Assembly (NCBI GenBank): GCA_024698965.1
Contig: JAILQM010000128.1
Location: 1-64,000 of the forward strand
Source of the DNA: Eubacterium sp.
Lineage (GTDB): Bacteria > Bacillota > Clostridia > Lachnospirales > Lachnospiraceae
Direction of reading: 5' to 3'
DNA length: 64,000 nt
The notes under the pieces were generated by a model. It was not told where the DNA came from. It was given only the letters and a program-made list of their open reading frames with translations, and ran no database searches. The position numbers and the translations under genes were made by a program. Below are positions 50,629 through 60,595 of the stretch, one piece after another; position 1 is the first letter of the stretch; each line of letters begins with the position of its first letter.

Positions 50629-51177
50629 TTAAAATCTGTATATTTTGCTTTCCGTTATCACCGCTTCAAGCTTTTCGTCAAAATCATCATTTACGATTTC
50701 ATCGGTAAGTTGACAGTCAAAAGCAATTCCGACTCTTTTAAGAGCAGGATATTTTCTTAAATATCTGTCATAAAATCCCTTTCCGTAGCCGATGCGATAA
50801 CCTCTTTTATCAAATCCGACTCCGGGAATTACAACAAGCCCTTCACAAGGCACAAGCTTTCTTTTTACCTTAGGAATCATAACCCCAAAATCTCCTTCGG
50901 TAAGCTCATCACCCGGCAAGTATTCAAAAAAATCCATGTCATCTTTTTCGGTTATCGGAAGATATACTCTTTTGCCGTCTTTCCATGCTTTCTCAATAAC
51001 AGAAAGAGTTATTACCTCGTTTCTCATTGCATAATAGATGAAAATATCGCGGCTTTGTCTGTATTCTTCAAGCAAAAAGAGACTTTCGGATATTTTTAAA
51101 GAGGCAGCTGAAACATAGTCTTTGCTTAGTGCCTCTCTTTTATTTAATAATTCTTTTCTTTGGTTTTTCTTATCCAT
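50629..51177 (-). CDS. 5-formyltetrahydrofolate cyclo-ligase
   Basis: Converts 5-formyl-THF to 5,10-methenyl-THF with ATP. The 182-residue protein has RKELLNKREALSKDYV at the N-terminus and the phosphate/nucleotide motif VIPGVGFDKRGYRIGYGKGFYDRYL near 118-142. Its start overlaps the upstream DUF896 gene stop. Confidence 0.95.
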   Translation of the reverse strand: MDKKNQRKELLNKREALSKDYVSAASLKISESLFLLEEYRQSRDIFIYYAMRNEVITLSVIEKAWKDGKRVYLPITEKDDMDFFEYLPGDELTEGDFGVMIPKVKRKLVPCEGLVVIPGVGFDKRGYRIGYGKGFYDRYLRKYPALKRVGIAFDCQLTDEIVNDDFDEKLEAVITESKIYRF

Positions 51178-51401
51178 CAGTTATTAAACTTCTTCTTCCT
51201 GTGCTGCTCTCCGAGATTTACCACGCTTCCGTCAGCCTGAACGACATCAATGTTGTTCATCTGACTCTGAATGGAAGCTCTGATATTCATAATGTATTCC
51301 TGTCTTAAAAGCTTCTGCTCCTGAGCCTCGGCCTCTGTAAGCCCCTCGGCTTTGGATTTTCTGTATAATTCGTTAATTCTGTTTATCTTCTCTTCATTCA
51401 T
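51177..51401 (-). CDS. DUF896 (YnzC-like) protein
   Basis: A 74-residue helical protein: NRINELYRKSKAEGLTEAEA, then QEQKLLRQEYI and a basic tail ending HRKKKFNN. This matches the DUF896/YnzC family of small SOS-associated proteins. The function is not known. Confidence 0.9.
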   Translation of the reverse strand: MNEEKINRINELYRKSKAEGLTEAEAQEQKLLRQEYIMNIRASIQSQMNNIDVVQADGSVVNLGEQHRKKKFNN

Positions 51402-51420
51402 ATAATTTCCTCAAACAATT

Positions 51421-52326
51421 TTATAAATTATTATGACCGATCTTCTTAAGGTCTTCTGCCGAAAGATGACCTTCCATTGTTCTTGCGACATAATCCTCAA
51501 TATTAAAGAGGTTGTCTCTTCGGCCCGCGAAAAGTGTTCCAACGTTTTCCCCGGCAACTATTCGGCTTATTACAGATACGTCTTCGCCGTTTGCTATAAC
51601 CATATCCGCTCCTGCCATTGTCGCAATTCGGGCTGCCGAAAGTTTGGCGCTCATTCCGCCGGTTCCGACATTTGAGCTGCTGCTTTCTTTTGCCATATCC
51701 GAAAACTCATCAGTAACCTCCGGAATAAAGCTAATTAGTTTGGCATCTTTGTTTACATGAGGATCGTCTGTGTAAAGTCCGTCAATATCTGATAAAAGTA
51801 TTAAAAGATCGCCTTCTGTAAGAGATGTAACAAGCGCAGATAAAGAATCGTTATCACCAAAATGAATTTCATAGGTCGATACCGTATCATTCTCATTTAC
51901 TACCGGAATAATTCCGAGAGAAAAAAGCTCCTCAAATGTATTTCTCGCGTTCTCTCTGGCCGCCGGATTAAGTATAGTATATTTTGTCATAAGAATCTGA
52001 CCTGTAATCTGGTTGTATTCGGCAAATATCTTTTGATAAGTCATCATAAGACGTGCCTGACCTATTGATGCGCAAGCCTGCATCTTACATACCGAATCCG
52101 GTTTTTCGCTCATTCCGAGAGCTGTTCTTCCGACAGCTATGGCTCCTGATGATACAAGTGCAACGTCTTTGCCTGTATTCTTTAAATCAACGAGCTCTCT
52201 TATAAGCTTTTCAACTTTTGAAAGATTGAGCTTTCCGGTCTCACTGTGCATAAGCGATGATGAGCCGATTTTTATTATTACGCGTTTTTTATCCTTAAGT
52301 TTTTCTCTGATCTGTGCTTCTTCCAT
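51421..52326 (-). CDS. proB: Glutamate 5-kinase, catalytic domain only
   Basis: First step of proline synthesis, glutamate to gamma-glutamyl phosphate. Amino-acid-kinase fold: KRVIIKIGSSSL, VALVSSGAIAVG, and SDIDGLYTDDP with GTGGMSAKLSAARIA. At 301 residues it ends before a C-terminal PUA domain. No proA is adjacent. Confidence 0.94.
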   Translation of the reverse strand: MEEAQIREKLKDKKRVIIKIGSSSLMHSETGKLNLSKVEKLIRELVDLKNTGKDVALVSSGAIAVGRTALGMSEKPDSVCKMQACASIGQARLMMTYQKIFAEYNQITGQILMTKYTILNPAARENARNTFEELFSLGIIPVVNENDTVSTYEIHFGDNDSLSALVTSLTEGDLLILLSDIDGLYTDDPHVNKDAKLISFIPEVTDEFSDMAKESSSSNVGTGGMSAKLSAARIATMAGADMVIANGEDVSVISRIVAGENVGTLFAGRRDNLFNIEDYVARTMEGHLSAEDLKKIGHNNL

Positions 52327-52362
52327 TTTTTCTCCCTGCTTTTAGTATAAATCCGAAGATAA

Positions 52363-52391
52363 ATTATATCATCTTTTTTCATTTATTAAAA
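52363..52391 (-). promoter_or_regulatory. Weak candidate proB promoter
   Basis: Perfect TATAAT (52363-52368) but a poor -35 (TTTTAA) at 17 bp, partly inside the end of the GH13 gene. It would allow proB to be expressed apart from the glycogen operon. Confidence 0.35.
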
Positions 52392-54390
52392 GCAAATATC
52401 CGTATTCTTCCGGAATATGATAAAGTCCCGCTTCGTCAAAATCCGATAATGCCCCCAAGGCGTAGTAATATGTCTTGTTTAGAGACTGGTCAAAATGTAT
52501 GGCCTCTGTTTTAATATCAGTCTTATAATCTACGGCTTTGTCACTTCTGTTTACTATACATATAAGCTTATAATCATCGTTTTCCCTCTCAAAACCAAAG
52601 ACGCCCTCATCTGCAAAAAGCAGCTTGAATGAAGTCTTGTAAAACGCTCCTCGTTTGTCTTTTCTTAGATTTCCAAGCTGTTTATACCACATTAAAAGAT
52701 CCTCGTTTTCATCTCCCCACGGATAACATCTTCTGTTAAAAGGATCTTCAAAACCTTCCATCTGAGCCTCATCCGCATAATAAATACAAGGAACTCCCGG
52801 AAGAGTCATCTGCAAAAGCGAAGCAAGCTTCAAAAGACAGACTCCCCTCTTTTTTTCTTCAAAGGTAAGCTGTTGGAACGCCTTATCTTCTCTTGTTGCA
52901 AGTCCGAGATTTTCTGCGGCAAGGGCAGTAAGAATTCTCATTGAGTCATGAGTGCCCAGAGGGTTCATTAAACAGTCTATAACCTCCGGCGGATAATTCG
53001 ATATTATCTCATCCACGCGGCTACCCAAAAAGAAGGCGTCTTTGTTTCTGATAAACCCTATTATCCCGTCTTTCCAAGGATAATTCATAACAGAATCAAG
53101 CTCCCGGCCCCAAAAGTACTCTCTTCTGTCTGAATAGGCTATTTTATTTGAGGCATCTTCCCATACCTCTCCCAAAACAACGGCATCTTCTCTTTCTGTT
53201 TTTGCCGCTTTAGTAAGCTCTTTTACAAGTCTGTCCGGAATCTCATCAACCACATCAAGTCTCCAGCCGCTTGCCCCGAGTCTTATATATTTGCGAATTA
53301 TACCGTTTTTACCAAAAAGATAGTCGCTGTGAGATGCGCATTCTTTATTTACCGTAGGAAGAGTTCCTATTCCCCACCAGCTCTTATAACTCTTCGGCCA
53401 GTTGTCAAAGTAAAACCAGTCAATATATCTGCTCTCTTTCGACTGATATGCTCCAACTTCATCATAGGTATTATAGGCATTAAAATAAATACTGTCAGAG
53501 CCCGTATGATTAAACACTCCGTCAAGCATTATGTTTATTCCGGCCTCTTTTGCTTCCTTACACAATAGCTTAAACTCTTCCTCGTCTCCGAACATAGCAT
53601 CTATTTTGTTATAATCCCCGGTATCATATTTATGGGAAGAATACGCCTCGAAAACAGGCGAAAGATAAAGGCAGCTTACTCCGAGTTCTTTTAAATATCC
53701 GAGTTTTTCTCTTATACCCAAAAGAGTGCCTCCAAAAAAATCGTTATTTAAAATCTCCCTGTGCATATCGGCCTGCCAGATAGGCTGAGCTCCCCATTTA
53801 TCTCTTATGATTATTGTTCTTTTTTCCCTATTGTCAAAATCCTCTCCGAAGTTTTTGACATCGTATTTTGATTTAACCTTATCGCCTTTTATCTGAGAAT
53901 AAGTATAGCTTAAATCCTCATTTTTAGAACCGCGGTAAAATCTGTCGACAAAGATATGATAAAAAAGTCCTCCGTATAAAAACTCCGGTGCCTTGTATTT
54001 TCTCTCGTAAACCATCAGCTGAAAATAGCCTATATCATGCTCATCTCCGCTTAAATATACGAAAGGACCTCTTCTATGTGTATAGTCCGTCCAGTGGTGT
54101 TTTTCCACACTTATACTAAAAAAATACAGTCCGACTTTCGATGTATCGACATTGGCCTCATATACATCATAACCCTCTTTCATAGTTTTTCGGTTCATTT
54201 TAATGCTTAAGAAATCCTCTTCTGCATCATTTCTTATATTAAGGCGCACTTCAAGAGCGGCCTCTGTTCTCGGAATTAATATTTGAGTAACAAAGGCCTC
54301 TCCTTTTTTGACTGTTCCGCTCTTTTGGCCAAAGCTTTTATTGTCTGCAATGATTTTAAAATGTTTCAATATTCCAGATCTCTTTTGCAT
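52369..54390 (-). CDS. GH13 alpha-amylase/neopullulanase-like glycosidase
   Basis: Cytoplasmic (no signal peptide) alpha-glucan hydrolase, 673 residues: N-terminal beta domain (about 1-130), catalytic (beta/alpha)8 barrel with MLDGVFNHTG near 290, GWRLDVVDE (nucleophile Asp) near 380, GEVWED (general acid) near 405 and PLGTHDS near 480, and a C-terminal beta domain. The N-domain suggests the neopullulanase/cyclomaltodextrinase group. The ATG at 54390 lies inside glgP and has no clear RBS; a TTG at 54369 (starting MKHFKII) overlaps glgP by only 14 bp. Last gene of the glycogen operon. Confidence 0.9.
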   Translation of the reverse strand: MQKRSGILKHFKIIADNKSFGQKSGTVKKGEAFVTQILIPRTEAALEVRLNIRNDAEEDFLSIKMNRKTMKEGYDVYEANVDTSKVGLYFFSISVEKHHWTDYTHRRGPFVYLSGDEHDIGYFQLMVYERKYKAPEFLYGGLFYHIFVDRFYRGSKNEDLSYTYSQIKGDKVKSKYDVKNFGEDFDNREKRTIIIRDKWGAQPIWQADMHREILNNDFFGGTLLGIREKLGYLKELGVSCLYLSPVFEAYSSHKYDTGDYNKIDAMFGDEEEFKLLCKEAKEAGINIMLDGVFNHTGSDSIYFNAYNTYDEVGAYQSKESRYIDWFYFDNWPKSYKSWWGIGTLPTVNKECASHSDYLFGKNGIIRKYIRLGASGWRLDVVDEIPDRLVKELTKAAKTEREDAVVLGEVWEDASNKIAYSDRREYFWGRELDSVMNYPWKDGIIGFIRNKDAFFLGSRVDEIISNYPPEVIDCLMNPLGTHDSMRILTALAAENLGLATREDKAFQQLTFEEKKRGVCLLKLASLLQMTLPGVPCIYYADEAQMEGFEDPFNRRCYPWGDENEDLLMWYKQLGNLRKDKRGAFYKTSFKLLFADEGVFGFERENDDYKLICIVNRSDKAVDYKTDIKTEAIHFDQSLNKTYYYALGALSDFDEAGLYHIPEEYGYLLLINEKR

Positions 54391-56779
54391 AAGTATTTAT
54401 AGACCTGTCAGATGTAAATGCGGCAGCTCCGGCCGTATTTATAACGGATTTCTTATTCCAGGTCCTTCTGTTTTGATAGTCTTTAACCATATTCTCGCAA
54501 ACCCTCATATAATCCGAATAATCCGCCAGACACATATAAGGATCCGCCCCTCCTCCGTTTCCGTAAAGGAGATACTGATACATATTCGAAAAATTGTTTC
54601 CGCCTATTTCTCCGTTAAGAAGATCAAGCGCATTATGAAGCAACTCATTTTCCTGATAGTATTTATAAGGATTGTATCCGTCACGAAGTCTTTCATTTAC
54701 TTCGTCTTCATTCATACCGAAAATGTAAATATTGTCTTTACCCACTTCATCGGCAATTTCCACATTTGCTCCGTCTAAAGTACCGACAGTTACGGCACCG
54801 TTTATCATAAGCTTCATATTGCCGGTGCCCGATGCCTCTTTTCCGGCCAAAGATATCTGCTCCGAAATATCTGCAGCAGGCATTATCTTTTCTGCAACAG
54901 AAACCGAATAATTTTCCATAAACACTATTCTTATCTTTTCTGCAAGCTTAGGATCTTTTTCTATTTCGTTTCCCAGGGATACGATCAGCTTTATTATCTG
55001 TTTTGCCATATCATATCCTGCCGCTGCCTTTGCACCGAAAATAAACGTCTGAGGAGTAAACTCTTTTGACGGATTATTTTTAAGTTCATAAAAATAGGTC
55101 AAAATTTTTATAACGTTAAGCAGCTGCCTTTTATACTCATGAAGTCTCTTTACCTGCACATCAAATATTGATGACGGGTCAACCAAAACTCCTGATTTAA
55201 AATTAATATAGTTTGAAAGATTAACTTTATTTTCCTTTTTAATCTCGCTTATTCTGTGTAAAACACCTTCATCTCCGGCATATTTTTCAAAGTCCTTAAG
55301 CTTTTCTCCGTGCTTTTTATATCCTGTTCCGATGCATTCGTCAATCAGTTTTGTAAGCCCCGGATTTGCCTGGCATAACCATCTTCTGTATGCTATACCG
55401 TTTGTAACATTGGTAAATTTGTCGGGAGTATCTTCATAAAAATCCTTAAACACTCTGTTTTTCAATATCTCAGAGTGCATCTTAGATACGCCGTTAACCT
55501 TATGTGAGCCGATTATGCTAAGGTTAGCCATTCTTACGGTATCATAAGAAATAACAGACATCCTCTCACATCTGCCCCAGTCTTCGGGATATTTATTCCA
55601 TATATGCTCACAGAACCTTCTGTTAATTTCCTGCATAATCTGGTGAACTCTTGGCAAAAGCCTTTTAATAAGCACCTCCGGCCAGACCTCAAGAGCCTCA
55701 GAAAGCACTGTATGATTTGTGTAAGATACCGAATTAAATACAATACTAAACGCCTCGTCCCATTCCATATTGTAATCATCCATAAATATTCTCATAAGCT
55801 CCGGAATAATCATGGCAGGATGAGTATCGTTAATATGGATTGCCACCTTATCGGCAAAATTAGATAAATTATCATAATGGTCAAGATGACTTTTAATCAT
55901 ATCCTGAGCAGACGCCGACACGAGAAGATACTGCTGCTGAAGTCTGAGCGACTTTCCTTCCATCGTATAATCCGCCGGATAAAGCACCTTGCCTATTACA
56001 TCCGCGTTAATTCCTTTTTGCATTGCGCTTAAATAATTACCGCTCGCAAAAGAATTCATGTCGAATTTTTCAACAGCCCTCGGTCTCCAGGTTCTTAAAA
56101 TACTGATAACCTTTGAGTTCGCACCCGAAATGCAAAGATCGTAAGGCACGGCATTAACAGATTCATAACCGGTATGCTCAATAGTAAGCCCGTTTTCCGT
56201 CCATTTTTCATGAAGCTCTCCGCCGAATTTAACCTGAAAAACCCTGTCATAACGCGGATTAAGCCAGGCCTCTCCACCTTTAAGCCACATATCCGGAAGT
56301 TCCACCTGCCAGCCTTCAACTATCTTTTGTCTGAAAAGCCCATACTCGTATCTTAAACAATACCCCATGGCCGGATACTCCAAAGAAGCAAGAGAATCCA
56401 TAAAGCAGGCCGCAAGTCTGCCGAGACCTCCGTTTCCGAGCCCGGCATCTTCTTCTTTTAAGAATACCTTTTCCATATCTCTTCCGTAATTTGAAAGTAC
56501 CTTTTTATAGTCTTCCAAAAGTTCGAGATTATAAAGATTATTTCTCAGCGATCTTCCGAGCAAAAACTCCATGCAAAGATAATACACCCTCTTTTTCTTA
56601 TCTTTATGTACAGCATGAGCACCGAGCTGCCTGAGTTCAAGCATTTCATCGTTAACAATTGCAGCTATGGCATTATATAGCTGTTCATCTGTAGCAACCT
56701 CAATCTCAACAGAATAAAGCTTTGCCAAAGCTTTTTTTAGTTTTGTCTCTATTTCCTTCACATTTGTTTTTTTAAGCAC
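54356..56779 (-). CDS. glgP: Glycogen/starch phosphorylase
   Basis: Releases glucose-1-phosphate from alpha-glucan ends using pyridoxal phosphate. The 807-residue length is normal. Landmarks: YYLCMEFLLGRSLRNNL near 67-83, HINDTHPAMIIPELMR near 305, and the PLP-lysine motif EASGTGNMKLMINGA near 650. Fifth gene of the glg unit. Confidence 0.97.
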   Translation of the reverse strand: MLKKTNVKEIETKLKKALAKLYSVEIEVATDEQLYNAIAAIVNDEMLELRQLGAHAVHKDKKKRVYYLCMEFLLGRSLRNNLYNLELLEDYKKVLSNYGRDMEKVFLKEEDAGLGNGGLGRLAACFMDSLASLEYPAMGYCLRYEYGLFRQKIVEGWQVELPDMWLKGGEAWLNPRYDRVFQVKFGGELHEKWTENGLTIEHTGYESVNAVPYDLCISGANSKVISILRTWRPRAVEKFDMNSFASGNYLSAMQKGINADVIGKVLYPADYTMEGKSLRLQQQYLLVSASAQDMIKSHLDHYDNLSNFADKVAIHINDTHPAMIIPELMRIFMDDYNMEWDEAFSIVFNSVSYTNHTVLSEALEVWPEVLIKRLLPRVHQIMQEINRRFCEHIWNKYPEDWGRCERMSVISYDTVRMANLSIIGSHKVNGVSKMHSEILKNRVFKDFYEDTPDKFTNVTNGIAYRRWLCQANPGLTKLIDECIGTGYKKHGEKLKDFEKYAGDEGVLHRISEIKKENKVNLSNYINFKSGVLVDPSSIFDVQVKRLHEYKRQLLNVIKILTYFYELKNNPSKEFTPQTFIFGAKAAAGYDMAKQIIKLIVSLGNEIEKDPKLAEKIRIVFMENYSVSVAEKIMPAADISEQISLAGKEASGTGNMKLMINGAVTVGTLDGANVEIADEVGKDNIYIFGMNEDEVNERLRDGYNPYKYYQENELLHNALDLLNGEIGGNNFSNMYQYLLYGNGGGADPYMCLADYSDYMRVCENMVKDYQNRRTWNKKSVINTAGAAAFTSDRSINTYAKEIWNIETF

Positions 56780-56810
56780 CTTTTAAACCCCCACTTATAT
56801 CAAGACTGAG

Positions 56811-58244
56811 TTAAAACATTGTCATAACTTCATCATAAAGCTTTGAATACTCATTGGCTGATTTTTTCCAACTGAAATCAAGCCCCATAATGTATTTCTT
56901 TAACGCATTCCATTGTCTCTTTTTTTTGTATAGAGCCAGTGCCCTCATTATCGCATCGTATAAATCCGCCTGATCTTTTGTGGCAAAAGTAAATCCGTTG
57001 CCATCTCCGGTAGAGCAGTCCTTAATCGTATCTTTAAGACCGCCCGTTTCCCTTACAATAGGGACGGTTCCGTATCTGCAGGCTATCATCTGAGAAAGTC
57101 CGCAAGGCTCAGACATTGACGGCATTGCAAACATATCCGCTCCCGCATAAATCTCATGAGAAAGCTTTGTATCAAACCTGATATGAGCCGCAACCTTTCC
57201 CGGATACTTCCATGCAAGCCACTTGAAAAAATCCTCATAATACTTGTCTCCGGTGCCCAAAACCACAAGCTGAACCCTGTTGTCCAAAACGCCGCCTATA
57301 CACTGTCTTATAAGCTCTACACCCTTCATATCAACAAGCCTTGAAACAAGTGCGATTATCGGCGCATCCGGATCTTTGTCGAGCCCGGAAATTTCCTGAA
57401 GATGTTCTTTGCATAATGCTTTTCCCTCTAAGTTCTCCGCAGAAAATGTGCTTTGAATCATCTCATCTTTTTCGGGATTATAAGCCGAATAATTTATTCC
57501 GTTAAGAATTCCCCTCATTTTAAATGAATTCTTTTTAATTATCTCATCCAGGCCGTATGAAAACTCAGGGCTCTGAAGTTCCAATGCATAGGTCTCACTT
57601 ACCGTATTTGCAATATAACTCGTCTCAATCGCTCCCTTTAAAAGATTGATACATCCGTCATATTCCAAAGCATCACCTGCCTCCGGCGGAAGTCCGAACA
57701 AATCTCCCATAACCTCAAGTCCGAACTTTCCCTGATAAGCAATATTGTGAATTGTAAATATGCTCTTAAACGAATAATGAAACTCATAGTAATTATAAAT
57801 AGGCACAAGAGCCGTCTGCCAGTCATTACAGTGAACAATATCCGGATAATATTCTATTTCGCTCATAAGCTGCATTATGGCTTTGCAAAAATAAGCATAT
57901 CTTTCTCCGTCATCATAAAAGCCGTAAAGGCCGTCTCTTCTGAAGTAGAACTCGTTATCGATGAAATAATAAGTAACTCCTTCTTTTTTCATCGTAAATA
58001 CACCGCAGTACTGATTTCTCCACGCAAGTCTGACGTAGAAATACTTTACGAATTTCATCTTTTTCCTAAGCTCTTCCGAAACCTGAGAATAAAGAGGAAG
58101 AACTACGCTCACCTCATATTTTCTCTTTCTTGCAAGTGCTGAAGGCAAAGATCCTATAACTTCGCCAAGTCCTCCTGTTCCCGAAAACGGTGCCCCTTCC
58201 GATGCGCAAAATAAAATTTTTACAGTAGTTTTTTCCTTCTTCAA
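56811..58244 (-). CDS. glgA: Glycogen synthase
   Basis: GT5 enzyme that extends alpha-1,4-glucan from ADP-glucose. I chose the TTG at 58244 (477 residues) because GGAGG lies at the right distance; an ATG 30 bases upstream overlaps glgD and lacks an RBS. The N-terminal motif reads FSGTGGLGEVIGSLP: the Lys of the usual KTGGL is Gly22. The C-terminal GT-B motif EPCGLSQMIACRYG is intact. Confidence 0.93.
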   Translation of the reverse strand: MKKEKTTVKILFCASEGAPFSGTGGLGEVIGSLPSALARKRKYEVSVVLPLYSQVSEELRKKMKFVKYFYVRLAWRNQYCGVFTMKKEGVTYYFIDNEFYFRRDGLYGFYDDGERYAYFCKAIMQLMSEIEYYPDIVHCNDWQTALVPIYNYYEFHYSFKSIFTIHNIAYQGKFGLEVMGDLFGLPPEAGDALEYDGCINLLKGAIETSYIANTVSETYALELQSPEFSYGLDEIIKKNSFKMRGILNGINYSAYNPEKDEMIQSTFSAENLEGKALCKEHLQEISGLDKDPDAPIIALVSRLVDMKGVELIRQCIGGVLDNRVQLVVLGTGDKYYEDFFKWLAWKYPGKVAAHIRFDTKLSHEIYAGADMFAMPSMSEPCGLSQMIACRYGTVPIVRETGGLKDTIKDCSTGDGNGFTFATKDQADLYDAIMRALALYKKKRQWNALKKYIMGLDFSWKKSANEYSKLYDEVMTMF

Positions 58245-58257
58245 AACATATCCTCCG

Positions 58258-59379
58258 TTAAACCTGCTCGCCATATCCTATAAAGAACGGATGTGTGTCG
58301 CACCCCTTTAAAACTCTGCCTTTTGTAATCAATGCTCTTTTTTCGGTAATAACATAATCAATATCTGCCTTAGGAGCAACAATGGTCTTCTTTAAAAGAA
58401 TTGAATTTTTAACCACTGCGTTTTCTCCTACGGTAACTCCTCTCGAAATAATACTGTTTATTACCGTTCCCTTAATATTGCAGCCGTCGCAAATTATCGA
58501 ATTTACAACCTTTGCATTCTTTCCGTATTTTGTCGGCGCCGACCCTCTTACCCTCGTAATTACCGGTTTGTCCGGGGCGTCGAAAAGTTTATGTCTGTTC
58601 TCTTTGTTTAAAAGCCACATATTTGTTCTGTAATATCCGTAAAGAGAATCTATCCCCGCTATAAATCCCTTATATTCATAAGCTTTAAAATTAATCCTGC
58701 CGCCCATGTAAAGAGGAATAAGTTCTTTTGAAAAACTCTTCATATTAAGTTCATTGGCTTCCCTAAGCATCTGAAGCAAAACACTTCGCTTAAGAATCCA
58801 GGCATTCATTCCGAAATTTAAATCTCCGTAAAGCTCATTTGTAACTCTAATACCCGTAACATTATGATCCTCATCTTCTTCAATAACGTGAGAATACCTG
58901 TTTATATGATAATCAAAATTATGCTTGGTATAAATCACCGTAACATCGGTATTATTTTTTTCATGAAACTCAATGGCTTCCTTAAACGGGAATGTAGCCA
59001 CAAGATCACAGTCGCTAAGAAGTACATAATCAGCATTGGACTGCTCTATAAACTTCTGCGAATTAAACAAAGCCTCAAGTCTGTTACTGTATAACGGACC
59101 CGATTCCGCCTCAAAATACGGTGCAAGGAAGGTAATTCCTCCGTTGTTACGGTTCAAATCCCAGTCTTTACCGCTTCCGATGTAAGACATTAAAGACCTG
59201 TACTTCGTTCTTGTAATAATACCGATATTTTGAATCCCGGCATTTACCATTCCCGAAATAGCAAAATCTATAAGCCTGTACCTTCCGCCAAACGGAACCG
59301 ATGCAATAGTTCTAAGCTTTGTAAGCTCCGGAATATTATGATCGTGAATGTTTGAAAAACAAATACCCAAAGTCGTCAT
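58258..59379 (-). CDS. glgD: GlgD, ADP-glucose pyrophosphorylase regulatory subunit
   Basis: Non-catalytic partner of GlgC in Firmicutes. At 373 residues it has the nucleotidyltransferase fold (RYRLIDFAISGMVNAGI) and left-handed beta-helix end, but lacks the GGxGxRL phosphate loop that GlgC has (it starts MTTLGICFSNIHDH). Gap of 3 bp to glgC. Confidence 0.95.
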   Translation of the reverse strand: MTTLGICFSNIHDHNIPELTKLRTIASVPFGGRYRLIDFAISGMVNAGIQNIGIITRTKYRSLMSYIGSGKDWDLNRNNGGITFLAPYFEAESGPLYSNRLEALFNSQKFIEQSNADYVLLSDCDLVATFPFKEAIEFHEKNNTDVTVIYTKHNFDYHINRYSHVIEEDEDHNVTGIRVTNELYGDLNFGMNAWILKRSVLLQMLREANELNMKSFSKELIPLYMGGRINFKAYEYKGFIAGIDSLYGYYRTNMWLLNKENRHKLFDAPDKPVITRVRGSAPTKYGKNAKVVNSIICDGCNIKGTVINSIISRGVTVGENAVVKNSILLKKTIVAPKADIDYVITEKRALITKGRVLKGCDTHPFFIGYGEQV

Positions 59380-59382
59380 ATC

Positions 59383-60579
59383 TTACACCTCCTCCCCGTT
59401 TGAAACAATGCTTCCGGCTTCAAGAACATGTCCTTTTAATACTCTGCTGCCATGTCCTATAACCGTAAGCTTACTTTTTTTGTCTTTAAGCTCTTCTCCG
59501 CAGACAGCTCCTTCTTCTATTACCACATCAGCGTCTGTCATAACATAATTTACAACCGCATTCTTTTTAATAACAGTATTCGGCATAATTACGCTGTCTT
59601 TAATAACTGCTCCCTTTTCAACTACAACTCCGGCAAAAATAACCGAGTTTTCAACGCTTCCTTCAACTTCACAGCCTTCGGCAATTATCGAATTCGAAAC
59701 CGTTGCACCTTCGCCTATGTAATGAGGCTTTTTAAAGGTATGTCTGTAATATATCTTCCAGTCATCATCATTAATATCAAGAGCCGGATCTTCACCGAGC
59801 ATATCCATGTTGGCTTCCCAAAGAGAAGAAAGAGTTCCTACATCTTTCCAATATCCGTCAAAATCATATGCAAACATTTCGAGGCCATCATCCAGCATTT
59901 TCGGAATAACATTTTTGCCGAAATCCTTGTCGGAATTCTCATCCGCCTCATCCATTTCAAGATATTTCTTTAAAACCTTGTAATTAAAGATATATATACC
60001 CATAGATGCCTTTGTGCTCTTAGGCTCTTTCGGTTTTTCCTCGAATTCTGTTATTTTATTGTTTTCATCGGTATTCATAATGCCGAAACGGGATGCCTCC
60101 TTAAGGCTAACATTTAAAACCGCAATCGTGCAGTCCGCATTATTGTCCTTATGGAAAGAAAGCATTCTGTTATAATCCATTCTGTAAATATGATCACCCG
60201 AAAGAATCAGTACATATTCGGGATTATAAGTTTCAAGGAAATTAAGATTCTGATAAATAGCATTCGCAGTTCCTTTGTACCAGTCACTTCCCCTTGATCT
60301 TTGGTACGGAGGTAAAACATGAGCTCCTCCGTAGTTTCTGTCCAAATCCCACGGCTGACCGATTCCGATATAATCATTTAATACCAAAGGCTGATACTGA
60401 GTTAAAACGCCGACAGTATCAATGCCGGAATTTATACAGTTCGAAAGAGGAAAATCTATAATTCTGTATTTTCCTCCGAAATAAACCGCCGGTTTAGCTA
60501 TTGTATTTGTAAATGGTACAAGCCTTGACCCCTGTCCGCCCGCAAGAAGCATAGCCACACATTTTTTTTCCATTGCCAT
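59383..60579 (-). CDS. glgC: Glucose-1-phosphate adenylyltransferase
   Basis: Makes ADP-glucose. The 398-residue protein has the phosphate loop [14 protein letters not shown] (11-24), [18 protein letters not shown] and the DH of [10 protein letters not shown], then a beta-helix C-terminus. GGAGGTGG precedes the ATG. Its product feeds GlgA. Confidence 0.96.
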   Translation of the reverse strand: MAMEKKCVAMLLAGGQGSRLVPFTNTIAKPAVYFGGKYRIIDFPLSNCINSGIDTVGVLTQYQPLVLNDYIGIGQPWDLDRNYGGAHVLPPYQRSRGSDWYKGTANAIYQNLNFLETYNPEYVLILSGDHIYRMDYNRMLSFHKDNNADCTIAVLNVSLKEASRFGIMNTDENNKITEFEEKPKEPKSTKASMGIYIFNYKVLKKYLEMDEADENSDKDFGKNVIPKMLDDGLEMFAYDFDGYWKDVGTLSSLWEANMDMLGEDPALDINDDDWKIYYRHTFKKPHYIGEGATVSNSIIAEGCEVEGSVENSVIFAGVVVEKGAVIKDSVIMPNTVIKKNAVVNYVMTDADVVIEEGAVCGEELKDKKSKLTVIGHGSRVLKGHVLEAGSIVSNGEEV

Positions 60580-60595
60580 AAAACCACCTCCGATA

